Assembly (NCBI GenBank): GCA_022758935.1
Contig: JAEMQG010000115.1
Location: 1-14,620 of the forward strand
Direction of reading: 5' to 3'
From: Candidatus Nitrosopumilus sp.
Lineage (GTDB): Archaea > Thermoproteota > Nitrososphaeria > Nitrososphaerales > Nitrosopumilaceae
DNA length: 14,620 bases
The notes below the pieces were generated by a model. The model had not been told where the DNA came from and made no database searches. It saw only the letters and a list, made by a program, of their open reading frames with translations. This document shows, one piece after another, positions 1-6,523 of the stretch (position 1 is its first letter; every line of letters begins with the position of its first letter). A program made the translations under genes and the position numbers.

Positions 1-1173
1 AACGATTGAAAATTCGCCTCTTGGAGCAGCTAATGTAAGTGCAGCACGAAGGGCTTTGTCACGCTTTTGACTGAACAAAAAGTTGCCAAGCAGGTTTCCT
101 CCAAATTTCATCCCTATGGCAACTGCAATTAGCACAATAGCTACCCAGATATAATTTTGAAGTTGCGACACATCCATCAGAGCACCAACTGAGATAAAGA
201 ATATAGCTACAAACATGTCTTTAATTGGACTTGCCAAAAGTTTAGAAACTTCAGATGATTTGGATTCAGCAACTAGAACTCCTGCAAGAAACGCCCCGAT
301 AGCAACGGACAATCCAACTATATTTGCCAATAGCGCATATCCAAAACATACACCAAGAACACTCAATAATAAAATTTCATGATGTTCAGATGCAGCAACT
401 CTGTCAATTAAGGGTGGAATTATTTTTGTTCCAATGGTGAATGTGCCAACAATTAAGCCTGTTGCAACAATGACTACAATCAAAATAGACTCTATAGATA
501 CAGTTCCGACTAAAGCAATTGATTGTAGAGAGGAAATTAAAATGACTGCAATTACATCTTCTACAATCAATATTCCCAATACAAGAATTGTTGATTCTCT
601 TTTTATTCGTCCCATTTCTTCTAAAATTTTTGCAATAACAGCAGTACTAGAAATTGAAAGAGCTGCAGCAATAAATAATGAATCCATTGAATTCATTCCA
701 AGTGCTGTTGCAGCATAAAATACTGCACCCAAGGTCGCGAACAAGCCAATAGATCCTATTCCGATTGCCATTCTTCCAATACTTTTGATTTTTGCATACG
801 GAAATTCAATTCCAATTACAAAAAGAAGTAAAATTACACCTATTTCTGAAAACAGATTCAATGCAGACATATCAGTTAAAATTCCTACACTTTCCAGCAT
901 ATCAGAAGGACGACTTCCGGGAGGAAGAATCCAAGACCAAAGAGGGGACAGAGGTCCTAACAGCATGCCTGCAAAAAGATAACCAATGATCAAAGGTTGT
1001 TTTATTTTAAAGAAGGCAAGAGTTACAATTGCGCCAATAATCATGATAAAAGCTAGATCAGTAACAAATGATGTATGTGGAATGTGAGTGATCTGATCAA
1101 TTAAACTAGTTACAATTTGATTCAAAATAGTAGTAATTCCAGATGAATCAATCTGGAGTACATAATTATCCAC
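1..1173 (-). CDS. Kef-type (CPA2) cation:proton antiporter, C-terminus cut by the window edge
   Basis: The reading frame runs from a GTG at 1173 to base 1 without a stop, giving 391 residues of a polytopic membrane protein. It resembles the CPA2/KefB monovalent cation:proton antiporter family, which exchanges Na+ or K+ for H+ across the cytoplasmic membrane. Visible family features are a helix with LLLFVIGIEF (about 115-124), the Ser/Thr-rich stretch ALSISSTAVIAKILEE (171-186), the GILIVEDVIAV segment with the expected ion-binding Asp206, the glycine-rich GAFLAGVLVAES (293-304) and APRGEF near the cut end. GTG is preferred over two in-frame TTG codons upstream because a TTTTTAAAC box lies 25 bases before it, as for a leaderless transcript. 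Any C-terminal TrkA/RCK regulatory domain would lie outside the window. The family is clear; the ion specificity is not. Confidence 0.88.
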   Translation of the reverse strand, partial: MDNYVLQIDSSGITTILNQIVTSLIDQITHIPHTSFVTDLAFIMIIGAIVTLAFFKIKQPLIIGYLFAGMLLGPLSPLWSWILPPGSRPSDMLESVGILTDMSALNLFSEIGVILLLFVIGIEFPYAKIKSIGRMAIGIGSIGLFATLGAVFYAATALGMNSMDSLFIAAALSISSTAVIAKILEEMGRIKRESTILVLGILIVEDVIAVILISSLQSIALVGTVSIESILIVVIVATGLIVGTFTIGTKIIPPLIDRVAASEHHEILLLSVLGVCFGYALLANIVGLSVAIGAFLAGVLVAESKSSEVSKLLASPIKDMFVAIFFISVGALMDVSQLQNYIWVAIVLIAVAIGMKFGGNLLGNFLFSQKRDKALRAALTLAAPRGEFSIV

Positions 1174-1192
1174 AGGATCATTCAACAAATTT

Positions 1193-1201
1193 GTTTAAAA
1201 A
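1193..1201 (-). promoter_or_regulatory. TATA-like box of the antiporter gene
   Basis: Read on the minus strand this is TTTTTAAAC, centred about 25 bases upstream of the GTG at 1173. That spacing is typical for archaeal TATA boxes that give leaderless mRNAs, and it supports the GTG as the start. Confidence 0.5.
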
Positions 1202-1400
1202 CAGTTGCGCACGAGTCTAACAAATGAAAACAGACTTTTTAATTTAACATGTCTTTATAGGAATTCGTCAGATTTTGAACCTCTTTATGCCTAGTCATCT
1301 TTCTATCTAATTGCAGAATGATGAGTAGGTCAGCTGAAAATAGTGTAGAGAAATGACCTGGGGTATCTGACTGTATAATTGGTAAGGTCATAATTACCTG

Positions 1401-1410
1401 AATATTAATA
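1401..1410 (+). promoter_or_regulatory. TATA-like box of the zinc-finger microprotein gene
   Basis: AATATTAATA is centred about 27 bases upstream of the ATG at 1433, the expected spacing for a leaderless archaeal transcript. Its last three bases are the first three of the 25-base inverted repeat at 1408-1432, so a protein bound there would block TBP/TFB or the polymerase. Confidence 0.5.
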
Positions 1411-1432
1411 GTACGGTACCATACCGTACTAT
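1408..1432. promoter_or_regulatory. Perfect 11-bp inverted repeat, likely operator
   Basis: The left arm ATAGTACGGTA (1408-1418) and right arm TACCGTACTAT (1422-1432) are exact reverse complements separated by CCA. The repeat fills the space between a TATA-like box and the ATG at 1433, that is about -25 to -1. With a leaderless transcript the repeat would not be in the mRNA, so a DNA operator for a dimeric regulator is more likely than an RNA hairpin. No second copy was seen in a promoter position within this window. The regulator is unknown. Confidence 0.7.
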
Positions 1433-1540
1433 ATGATTCAATGTGAATACTGTCCAAGAGGCTTTATCGACACTGCAAATGGGCTGGCTGAAAAAACCTT
1501 CCACGAATTACTTCATGAACCAGAAGTTGTCAACAAGTAA
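1433..1540 (+). CDS. 35-residue C2H2-like zinc-finger microprotein
   Basis: The short frame ATG 1433 to TAA 1538-1540 encodes 35 residues starting MIQCEYCPRGF and containing EKTFHELLHEPE. Cys4, Cys7, His24 and His28 form C-x2-C-x16-H-x3-H, like a C2H2 zinc finger with a loop four residues longer than the classical x12. Phe11, Leu18 and Phe23 could be the hydrophobic core. The gene has its own TATA-like box and a palindromic operator directly before the ATG, and a T-rich stretch follows the stop, so it looks like a single-gene unit. A minus-strand frame across the same bases has no recognisable features. The zinc site is inferred from spacing; DNA, RNA or protein binding are all possible. No function is assigned. 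Confidence 0.65.
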   Translation: MIQCEYCPRGFIDTANGLAEKTFHELLHEPEVVNK

Positions 1541-1549
1541 CTCTTTACA

Positions 1550-1560
1550 TTTTTTATTTT
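1550..1560 (+). terminator. T-rich terminator after the microprotein gene
   Basis: The run TTTTTTATTTT begins 10 bases after the TAA at 1538-1540. Archaeal RNA polymerase terminates on such oligo-T tracts without needing a hairpin. It also precedes the promoter of the next gene. Confidence 0.45.
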
Positions 1561-1570
1561 ACACTTAACT

Positions 1571-1578
1571 TTTTTATC
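1571..1578 (+). promoter_or_regulatory. TATA-like box of the coiled-coil protein gene
   Basis: TTTTTATC is centred about 28 bases upstream of the ATG at 1602. The spacing suggests a leaderless or nearly leaderless transcript. Confidence 0.4.
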
Positions 1579-1601
1579 ATTAGATTTTCTTCTAAATAGA
1601 T

Positions 1602-3131
1602 ATGGCCATTAAAGAAATAAAGAAGAAAACAGACAAGATTGAAGATAAAACAAAAAAGGCCATAAAACGTGAACCTACATCTGCAGCATTGTTGAAAAAA
1701 GTAGCCTCAGTGTCAGACTCTAGTAAAGCATTACAAAAAGAGATCAAAGTAATGTCAAAGATTTTTGGAGATAATCAAAAAGTGCTTGTTTCCATGAAAG
1801 AAATGATCGATACCTTGACCTCAACTCTAGAAAACATACAAAGGCAATCAAAACAAATCAACATTCTTGAAGATGATACACAAAAACTGTATGCAGGGTT
1901 AAATCAAGTAAGATCGCAATCAAACATTGTTGCAAAAATCCATGAACAAACTACAAAACTTCAAGAAGAAGTAAATAAAATAAACGATTTACAAAAATCA
2001 TCACCAAAAACACAGGAATTATCACACCAAATAGAAGACAGTATGAATTCTATAAAAAATAATTCACAAATGATAATAAAAATAGCACAAAGAATTGACG
2101 AAGTAAGAGATGATTTAAGAAAAGTCTCTGGGAAATCAGATTCATTTTTAGATATAGGTAATGAAATTGATAATCTAAAAAACAGCATTCAAGAAATGGC
2201 CAAAAAAACTGATAGTTTAGAAATAAATTCTCAGATAATCTCTAGCTTTAAACAAGAACTAGTAAAAATTACGGACAATGTAAATTCGGCATCAAAACTA
2301 AGTTCAGAATTAGCTGCGATAAAAGTTACAATTGATGCAATTTCTGGGAAAGCATCAAAAATTGATTCTCTTGGAGGAGTCATAGATGGACTAAAGCGAC
2401 AAGTTGATACTGTTGCCATAAACGCAGATTCGGCATCCAATTTGAGTATAAATACAATTAAAAGTATTTCAGGAAAAGTAGATAAAATTGAAACTGAAAT
2501 TAATTCACTAGCACATAGGGCAGATTCCACTGCATTTGTAGGAGAGGGTTTAAAGTCAGTGCAAGAAGATTTTTCAGATTTCAAACAAAATGTATTTGAG
2601 AAGACAAACATAATTGAAGAAAAAATTTCATCCGTCTCAGATATTTTAAAACGGCAAGATGCATCTGTAGTAGAGTTTCACAGAAAATCAGATAAAATTT
2701 TTGAGGAGATGCAATCCGTCAAAAATGTTACAAACAAGGTATCTAAAGATTCATCAAAAGAGGTCATGGCATTACTAAAGCTGTCAGAATATCAATCAAA
2801 TATTAGAATGCATTCAGAATCAAAATATGGAGATGCAAAAGATCTTGAAAATATGGCATCACAGACAGCAGATATTGTAAATCTATTTGATAAATTGGCA
2901 ATAGAATCAGGGGAGAAAATACCATTACCACATGAAGTCAGACAATGGGCAGTAAGCAAGATTTTAGACTGCGCAGACAAGTGGGAAATTAGATTTAGCG
3001 ACATATTTACAATTTTGACAAATGCGATAGGTAAAGAATTATTAAAAGAAGCAATCAGAATTCAACAGATTAGAGACATTTATGGTATTAGAGCTGTAGA
3101 TGAAATACGAAAAGAGTTGAATATTGCCTAA
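1602..3131 (+). CDS. Long coiled-coil protein with a conserved-looking C-terminal domain, function unknown
   Basis: This 509-residue protein is rich in Lys, Glu, Ser, Asn and Ile and has heptad-like hydrophobic spacing over roughly residues 30-400, with no signal peptide or membrane helix. The middle (about 175-335) is built from degenerate units of 21-32 residues, each starting near a DS or SA pair, such as KTDSLEINS, KIDSLGGVI, NADSASNLS and RADSTAFVG. The last 72 residues differ: they are compact and contain LPHEVRQWAVSKILDCADKW and IYGIRAVDEIRKELNIA, suggesting a folded helical domain at the end of a rod. The lysine-rich first 25 residues could bind nucleic acid or membrane. The rod resembles cytoplasmic coiled-coil adaptors or SMC-like proteins in general style only; no ATPase or chemoreceptor motif is seen. 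Its stop overlaps that of the convergent glycosyltransferase gene. No function is assigned. Confidence 0.85.
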   Translation: MAIKEIKKKTDKIEDKTKKAIKREPTSAALLKKVASVSDSSKALQKEIKVMSKIFGDNQKVLVSMKEMIDTLTSTLENIQRQSKQINILEDDTQKLYAGLNQVRSQSNIVAKIHEQTTKLQEEVNKINDLQKSSPKTQELSHQIEDSMNSIKNNSQMIIKIAQRIDEVRDDLRKVSGKSDSFLDIGNEIDNLKNSIQEMAKKTDSLEINSQIISSFKQELVKITDNVNSASKLSSELAAIKVTIDAISGKASKIDSLGGVIDGLKRQVDTVAINADSASNLSINTIKSISGKVDKIETEINSLAHRADSTAFVGEGLKSVQEDFSDFKQNVFEKTNIIEEKISSVSDILKRQDASVVEFHRKSDKIFEEMQSVKNVTNKVSKDSSKEVMALLKLSEYQSNIRMHSESKYGDAKDLENMASQTADIVNLFDKLAIESGEKIPLPHEVRQWAVSKILDCADKWEIRFSDIFTILTNAIGKELLKEAIRIQQIRDIYGIRAVDEIRKELNIA

Positions 3132-5170
3132 ACGCCAGTTACTTGATCAAAGGCAGTTAGTTGATCTTTCTTTCGTTTTAGAGCTGTAAATATTCCTAAA
3201 ATTGCAGCTATCCAAATTGTGCTAAAAAGAATGTTAGATACGCTGACATACATATACGGAGTAGCATCCATTATATTTTTGCTGAGTGCTATAGAGCGTT
3301 CTTGAATGTTGGTCATGCCAGTCTGAAATGCAGCACCATCATCAGATACTCTTGAAATTGTTTCAATGCTTACAATCATAGTATTAACATCGCGTTCTAT
3401 TCTGTTAAAGTTTGTAGATTCTGTTGGAAATATCCATACAGGATTTTTACTTTCAGGTAATTTATCCAGGATTATTGTTAAATCTTGTTTAATTGCAGTT
3501 AGATGAATTTTAATTGCAGTAGGATCAGAGGAACCCATTATTCCATCTAAATTTCCACGTATTCTATCAAGAGGATAGATATCATCATTATAGCCATTAA
3601 TTGCCATAAATACTCCAAAAATCACAATTGCAACTATCCCAATCATTGCAAATTGATAGATTCTTTTTGCCATTTTTTCTCCCTTTGTTAAAAGAGGAAT
3701 GACACTGGATTTATTTCTTTTAAATCTGGTATGAGAGAGGCTCATATAGGCAATGTAAAAAAATCCAACTGTCTGCAGCCCTATAATTGGAGCAAAAATA
3801 GGATTATTTGAAAATATTGAAATTAGAATTCCCATTAATCCATAAATGCCGAAAAAGATCTCCAGCAAGGTAGTTTTTGTAAACGGTAGATTGTATGCCT
3901 TATCTCTCCAGTCATCTTCTTTGTTAATAATTCCATATTTTGGAGTTCTCAAGAATTCATTTTTCTTTCCAAAAATTGCATCAAATACAGCAACGCTGTT
4001 ATTTACAGCCATTCCTGCATTAAAAACAAGTAACGCAGGTAAAATTTTTACCTTGGATTTCCAAGAGTTGTGATACATGCTTTGAATAATTATTATGTAT
4101 GCTCCAGGCCCCATTGCAAGATAAGTGGCAATTGTTAATACGGGAATAACATTGACTAGATAGAGATTCATGTTTGCTGCCAAGAGAACAGGTAGTGCAA
4201 GAAATTGTATTAGGATTAATGGATAGACAACATGACGAGTGAGTTGAACAAATGCCTGAATTTTTGCTTCTATTGCAACTTTACGTTTGATTATAATCTC
4301 TGTCAATAATTTAATTGCGCATTGTATAGAACCTTTTGCCCAACGAAATTGTTGTCTTTTAGCTGCATTCATTTGAACTGGAAGTTCAGCATTAACTACA
4401 ATATTAGGAAGAAAGATGCATTTCCATCCTTTCATTTGTGCCCTGTAACTAAGATCAAGATCTTCAACAAGGGTAGATATATGCCACCCACCAGCATCTT
4501 CTATACATTCACGTTTCCAGATTCCAGCAGTACCATTAAAGTTCATGAATAAATGAGAGTTACTCTTGGCCTTTTGTTCAATCAAAAAATGAAAGTCAAG
4601 GCTAAGTGCTTGTGCTTGAGTGATTGCAGAATAGTTTTCATTTACATGTCCCCAACGACACTGAATGAATCCAATATTAGATTTAGAAAAATGAGGAATC
4701 GCTCTTTTTAAAAACCAATTAGGTGGGATAAAATCAGCATCAAAAATTGCTACGAATTCAGTATCTGTAGTTTGCATTGCATGTTTTAAAGATCCTGCCT
4801 TGTATCCATTTCTAGTACCACGCCGTATATGCTCAATTTGAAATCCTTGTCTTTTGTATTCATCAACAGCATCATCAATAATCTTTACAGTATCATCATC
4901 AGAGTCATCTAAAACCATAATTCTCATCTTTTCTTGTGGATAATCCATTGCACAAACTGCATCAACTAATCTCTTTGCGACATACTTTTCATTGTATATT
5001 GGTAGCTGAATAGTGACTGTTGGCGTACCTACATCAATCGTAGTGAAAATTTCCTTTCTTTTTATTGAAAGATATGTCAAGTAATAGAAATTGCAAGTAT
5101 ATGCAGTAATTATAATAGCGGATAAAATAAACAGATCAAAAACAAATTGAGTGAATGAATTAAGAGCCAT
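3128..5170 (-). CDS. Membrane family 2 glycosyltransferase (cellulose-synthase-like) with extra C-terminal domain
   Basis: This 680-residue integral membrane protein carries a GT-A glycosyltransferase domain of family 2. After an N-terminal helix (about 10-32), the cytoplasmic domain shows PIYNE (57-61), LDDS (87-90), DAD (144-146), VEDLDLSYR (235-243) and QQFRW (273-277). These are the D, DxD, ED and QxxRW motifs of processive beta-glycosyltransferases that use nucleotide sugars. Membrane helices follow at about 312-332, 338-362, 433-453, 458-478 and 505-525. Residues 526-640 form a soluble, probably extracytoplasmic, helical region that ends in a last helix (640-664) and a basic tail. That region is not part of the usual catalytic core. 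A role in making an envelope polysaccharide or glycolipid is inferred; sugar and acceptor are unknown. The gene is convergent with the coiled-coil gene, overlapping by 4 bases. Confidence 0.88.
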   Translation of the reverse strand: MALNSFTQFVFDLFILSAIIITAYTCNFYYLTYLSIKRKEIFTTIDVGTPTVTIQLPIYNEKYVAKRLVDAVCAMDYPQEKMRIMVLDDSDDDTVKIIDDAVDEYKRQGFQIEHIRRGTRNGYKAGSLKHAMQTTDTEFVAIFDADFIPPNWFLKRAIPHFSKSNIGFIQCRWGHVNENYSAITQAQALSLDFHFLIEQKAKSNSHLFMNFNGTAGIWKRECIEDAGGWHISTLVEDLDLSYRAQMKGWKCIFLPNIVVNAELPVQMNAAKRQQFRWAKGSIQCAIKLLTEIIIKRKVAIEAKIQAFVQLTRHVVYPLILIQFLALPVLLAANMNLYLVNVIPVLTIATYLAMGPGAYIIIIQSMYHNSWKSKVKILPALLVFNAGMAVNNSVAVFDAIFGKKNEFLRTPKYGIINKEDDWRDKAYNLPFTKTTLLEIFFGIYGLMGILISIFSNNPIFAPIIGLQTVGFFYIAYMSLSHTRFKRNKSSVIPLLTKGEKMAKRIYQFAMIGIVAIVIFGVFMAINGYNDDIYPLDRIRGNLDGIMGSSDPTAIKIHLTAIKQDLTIILDKLPESKNPVWIFPTESTNFNRIERDVNTMIVSIETISRVSDDGAAFQTGMTNIQERSIALSKNIMDATPYMYVSVSNILFSTIWIAAILGIFTALKRKKDQLTAFDQVTGV

Positions 5171-5198
5171 TACTTTGATTCTAAAAATAGTTAGTCGC

Positions 5199-5207
5199 TA
5201 TTTATAC
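5199..5207 (-). promoter_or_regulatory. TATA-like box of the glycosyltransferase gene
   Basis: On the minus strand the sequence is GTATAAATA, centred about 33 bases before the ATG at 5170. This predicts a 5' untranslated region of only about 7 bases. Confidence 0.5.
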
Positions 5208-5223
5208 TTGCAAAATAAATTAG

Positions 5224-6174
5224 TTATTTTTGTTCAAAAATCTTTATTGCTTGTGGTGGACAAACGTTTTCGCAGGCAAGACAAAATATGCAGTCTGGCT
5301 CTTTTGACATTAAAGGTTTTTTTCCAGATGCAGGATTTCCAGGAGTGTCAAACCATTCATACACTCCAACTGGACATGCTTCGATACATCCGCCATCTGC
5401 AATACAAATATCATAATCAACAGATACAAATTCGCCCCATACACCAAGGATTCCATTATTGGCACCTTTTCTGCCCCAAGTTTTAATTGCATATCCATTT
5501 GCATCAAATGGTGTAGATGGTTTCATTTTAGATTTGTAGGATACATCAATTGGACCAGGTTTGGCTCCATCAGGAATTTCAAATTCACCACTTTCATCTT
5601 CGGCGATTTCATCAGCCCCAGCTTCAATTGGTTTTGGTTTGGCATTAAGAACAATTTTTGCAAGAGGAGTAAGTTCTTCTAGTCTTTGTATGGCTTGATA
5701 GTGGTTGAGTTTCTCTGCTTTTGCAAGATAGGAAATCATTTTGTCTGCTAAGATAGTATTACGTAAAATAGTATCAATAACCATTTTTGCAAAATGATCT
5801 GCTTTTTTTCTATAATCTTTAACCCAGTTTGGATCACCAAATTTTTCAATTGGAAAAATTTGATAAATGATATCAACTACTTCACCGCTAACAATTTCGA
5901 CTGTAACAGATAACTCTACTTCTTCATATCCTTTGGCATCAGGATCTTTCATATTCTGTTCTTTCCAACGATATGTTGCAAAGATTCGATCAGCATAAGC
6001 ATCCATTTCAAATGCCTTTTTCAAACCATCATGTACGGATTTAAGTTCTAAAGGATCTTCAAGTTTTATTGGCAATCTATAAAGTCCAAGTTTGAAGCCA
6101 TGTAGAGGATACACACCACGTTTTGCAGTTGGTGCCTCCATTGTCCAGACTCGATCTTTTAGAAGTAATGACAT
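5224..6174 (-). CDS. Zinc-ferredoxin-family dicluster ferredoxin with long N-terminal extension
   Basis: The last 75 or so of 316 residues are a dicluster ferredoxin like the zinc-containing ferredoxins (Zfx) of Sulfolobus, cytosolic one-electron carriers for example for 2-oxoacid:ferredoxin oxidoreductases. Cluster II has the full set Cys295, Cys298, Cys301, Cys305-Pro. Cluster I reads Cys257-x2-Asp260-x2-Cys263-x3-Cys267-Pro, with Asp in place of the second Cys, which in this family goes with a [3Fe-4S] cluster. The segments ASGKKP and CIFCLAC match the family. The histidines that bind zinc in Sulfolobus Zfx are not seen: GVWGEF stands where a GxHG motif is expected. The first 215 residues are a soluble mixed alpha/beta region I do not recognise. 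A TATA-like box 25 bases before the ATG supports the start and separates this gene from the rhodanese unit upstream. Its partner enzyme is unknown. Confidence 0.82.
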   Translation of the reverse strand: MSLLLKDRVWTMEAPTAKRGVYPLHGFKLGLYRLPIKLEDPLELKSVHDGLKKAFEMDAYADRIFATYRWKEQNMKDPDAKGYEEVELSVTVEIVSGEVVDIIYQIFPIEKFGDPNWVKDYRKKADHFAKMVIDTILRNTILADKMISYLAKAEKLNHYQAIQRLEELTPLAKIVLNAKPKPIEAGADEIAEDESGEFEIPDGAKPGPIDVSYKSKMKPSTPFDANGYAIKTWGRKGANNGILGVWGEFVSVDYDICIADGGCIEACPVGVYEWFDTPGNPASGKKPLMSKEPDCIFCLACENVCPPQAIKIFEQK

Positions 6175-6192
6175 GTAGTTTCAATGAATTGA

Positions 6193-6205
6193 ATTTATTT
6201 AAAAA
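6193..6205 (-). promoter_or_regulatory. TATA-like box of the ferredoxin gene
   Basis: The minus-strand sequence TTTTTAAATAAAT lies in the 36-base gap before the ferredoxin ATG, centred about 25 bases upstream. A separate leaderless transcript is therefore likely, with possible read-through from the upstream rhodanese unit. Confidence 0.5.
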
Positions 6206-6210
6206 GGTTA

Positions 6211-6522
6211 TCAGTCATTGTCGTCTGGGCACGTAAGCTCCCGAATTTCGACATACTTTTTTTCCATGGTTTCTGCATATTCCGAGATCTTTTTTAGATC
6301 AAATAGATCTTTTGAGAAATACCAACGAATTGGAACCCAATGGCCAATTCCATCCATATCATGGATCATTCCTTTATCCGCTTTTACATTTAGTTTTTCG
6401 TCAATTGATGTATCCTTTACTGTAAGACCTCTTTTTGTCTTATCTTCCAAAACAAAATGAGTATCAGCATCTTTAATGTAATAAAATGATCCTTCCTTTA
6501 TCACAGGAAAGTCTAATGACAA
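6211..6522 (-). CDS. 103-residue unknown protein linked to the rhodanese gene
   Basis: The frame starts with TTG one base after the rhodanese stop (6524-6526), so the two are almost certainly co-transcribed and translationally coupled. The protein is soluble and charged, has no membrane helix and ends acidic (CPDDND). Visible features are an N-terminal beta-rich stretch EGSFYYIKDADTHFVLEDK, a middle motif MIHDMDGIGHWVPIRWYF with two His and two Trp, and a C-terminal helix (about 70-92). Cys98 is the only cysteine. The genetic link suggests a partner, substrate carrier or regulator of the sulfurtransferase, but this is inference only and I do not recognise a family. The TTG start fits the spacing; the alternative GTG at codon 7 would leave a larger gap. 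Confidence 0.75.
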   Translation of the reverse strand: MSLDFPVIKEGSFYYIKDADTHFVLEDKTKRGLTVKDTSIDEKLNVKADKGMIHDMDGIGHWVPIRWYFSKDLFDLKKISEYAETMEKKYVEIRELTCPDDND

Positions 6523-6523
6523 T

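Noticed and set aside
434..718. Plus-strand frame of 94 codons
   Set aside because: It is antisense to the antiporter frame, which carries clear family motifs, and its Ile/Thr/Ser-rich translation is typical of a shadow.
1174..1400. tRNA, small RNA or riboswitch in the first intergenic region
   Set aside because: No TTCGAAT-type tRNA loop, acceptor pairing or conserved RNA motif could be recognised; only short inverted repeats are present.
1239..1457. Minus-strand frame of 72 codons
   Set aside because: It runs across the palindrome and the zinc-finger microprotein gene in the opposite direction, has no recognisable motif, and has no promoter as good as that of the plus-strand unit.
3846..4552. 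Plus-strand frames inside the glycosyltransferase gene
   Set aside because: They are antisense to a gene with intact catalytic motifs and membrane helices.
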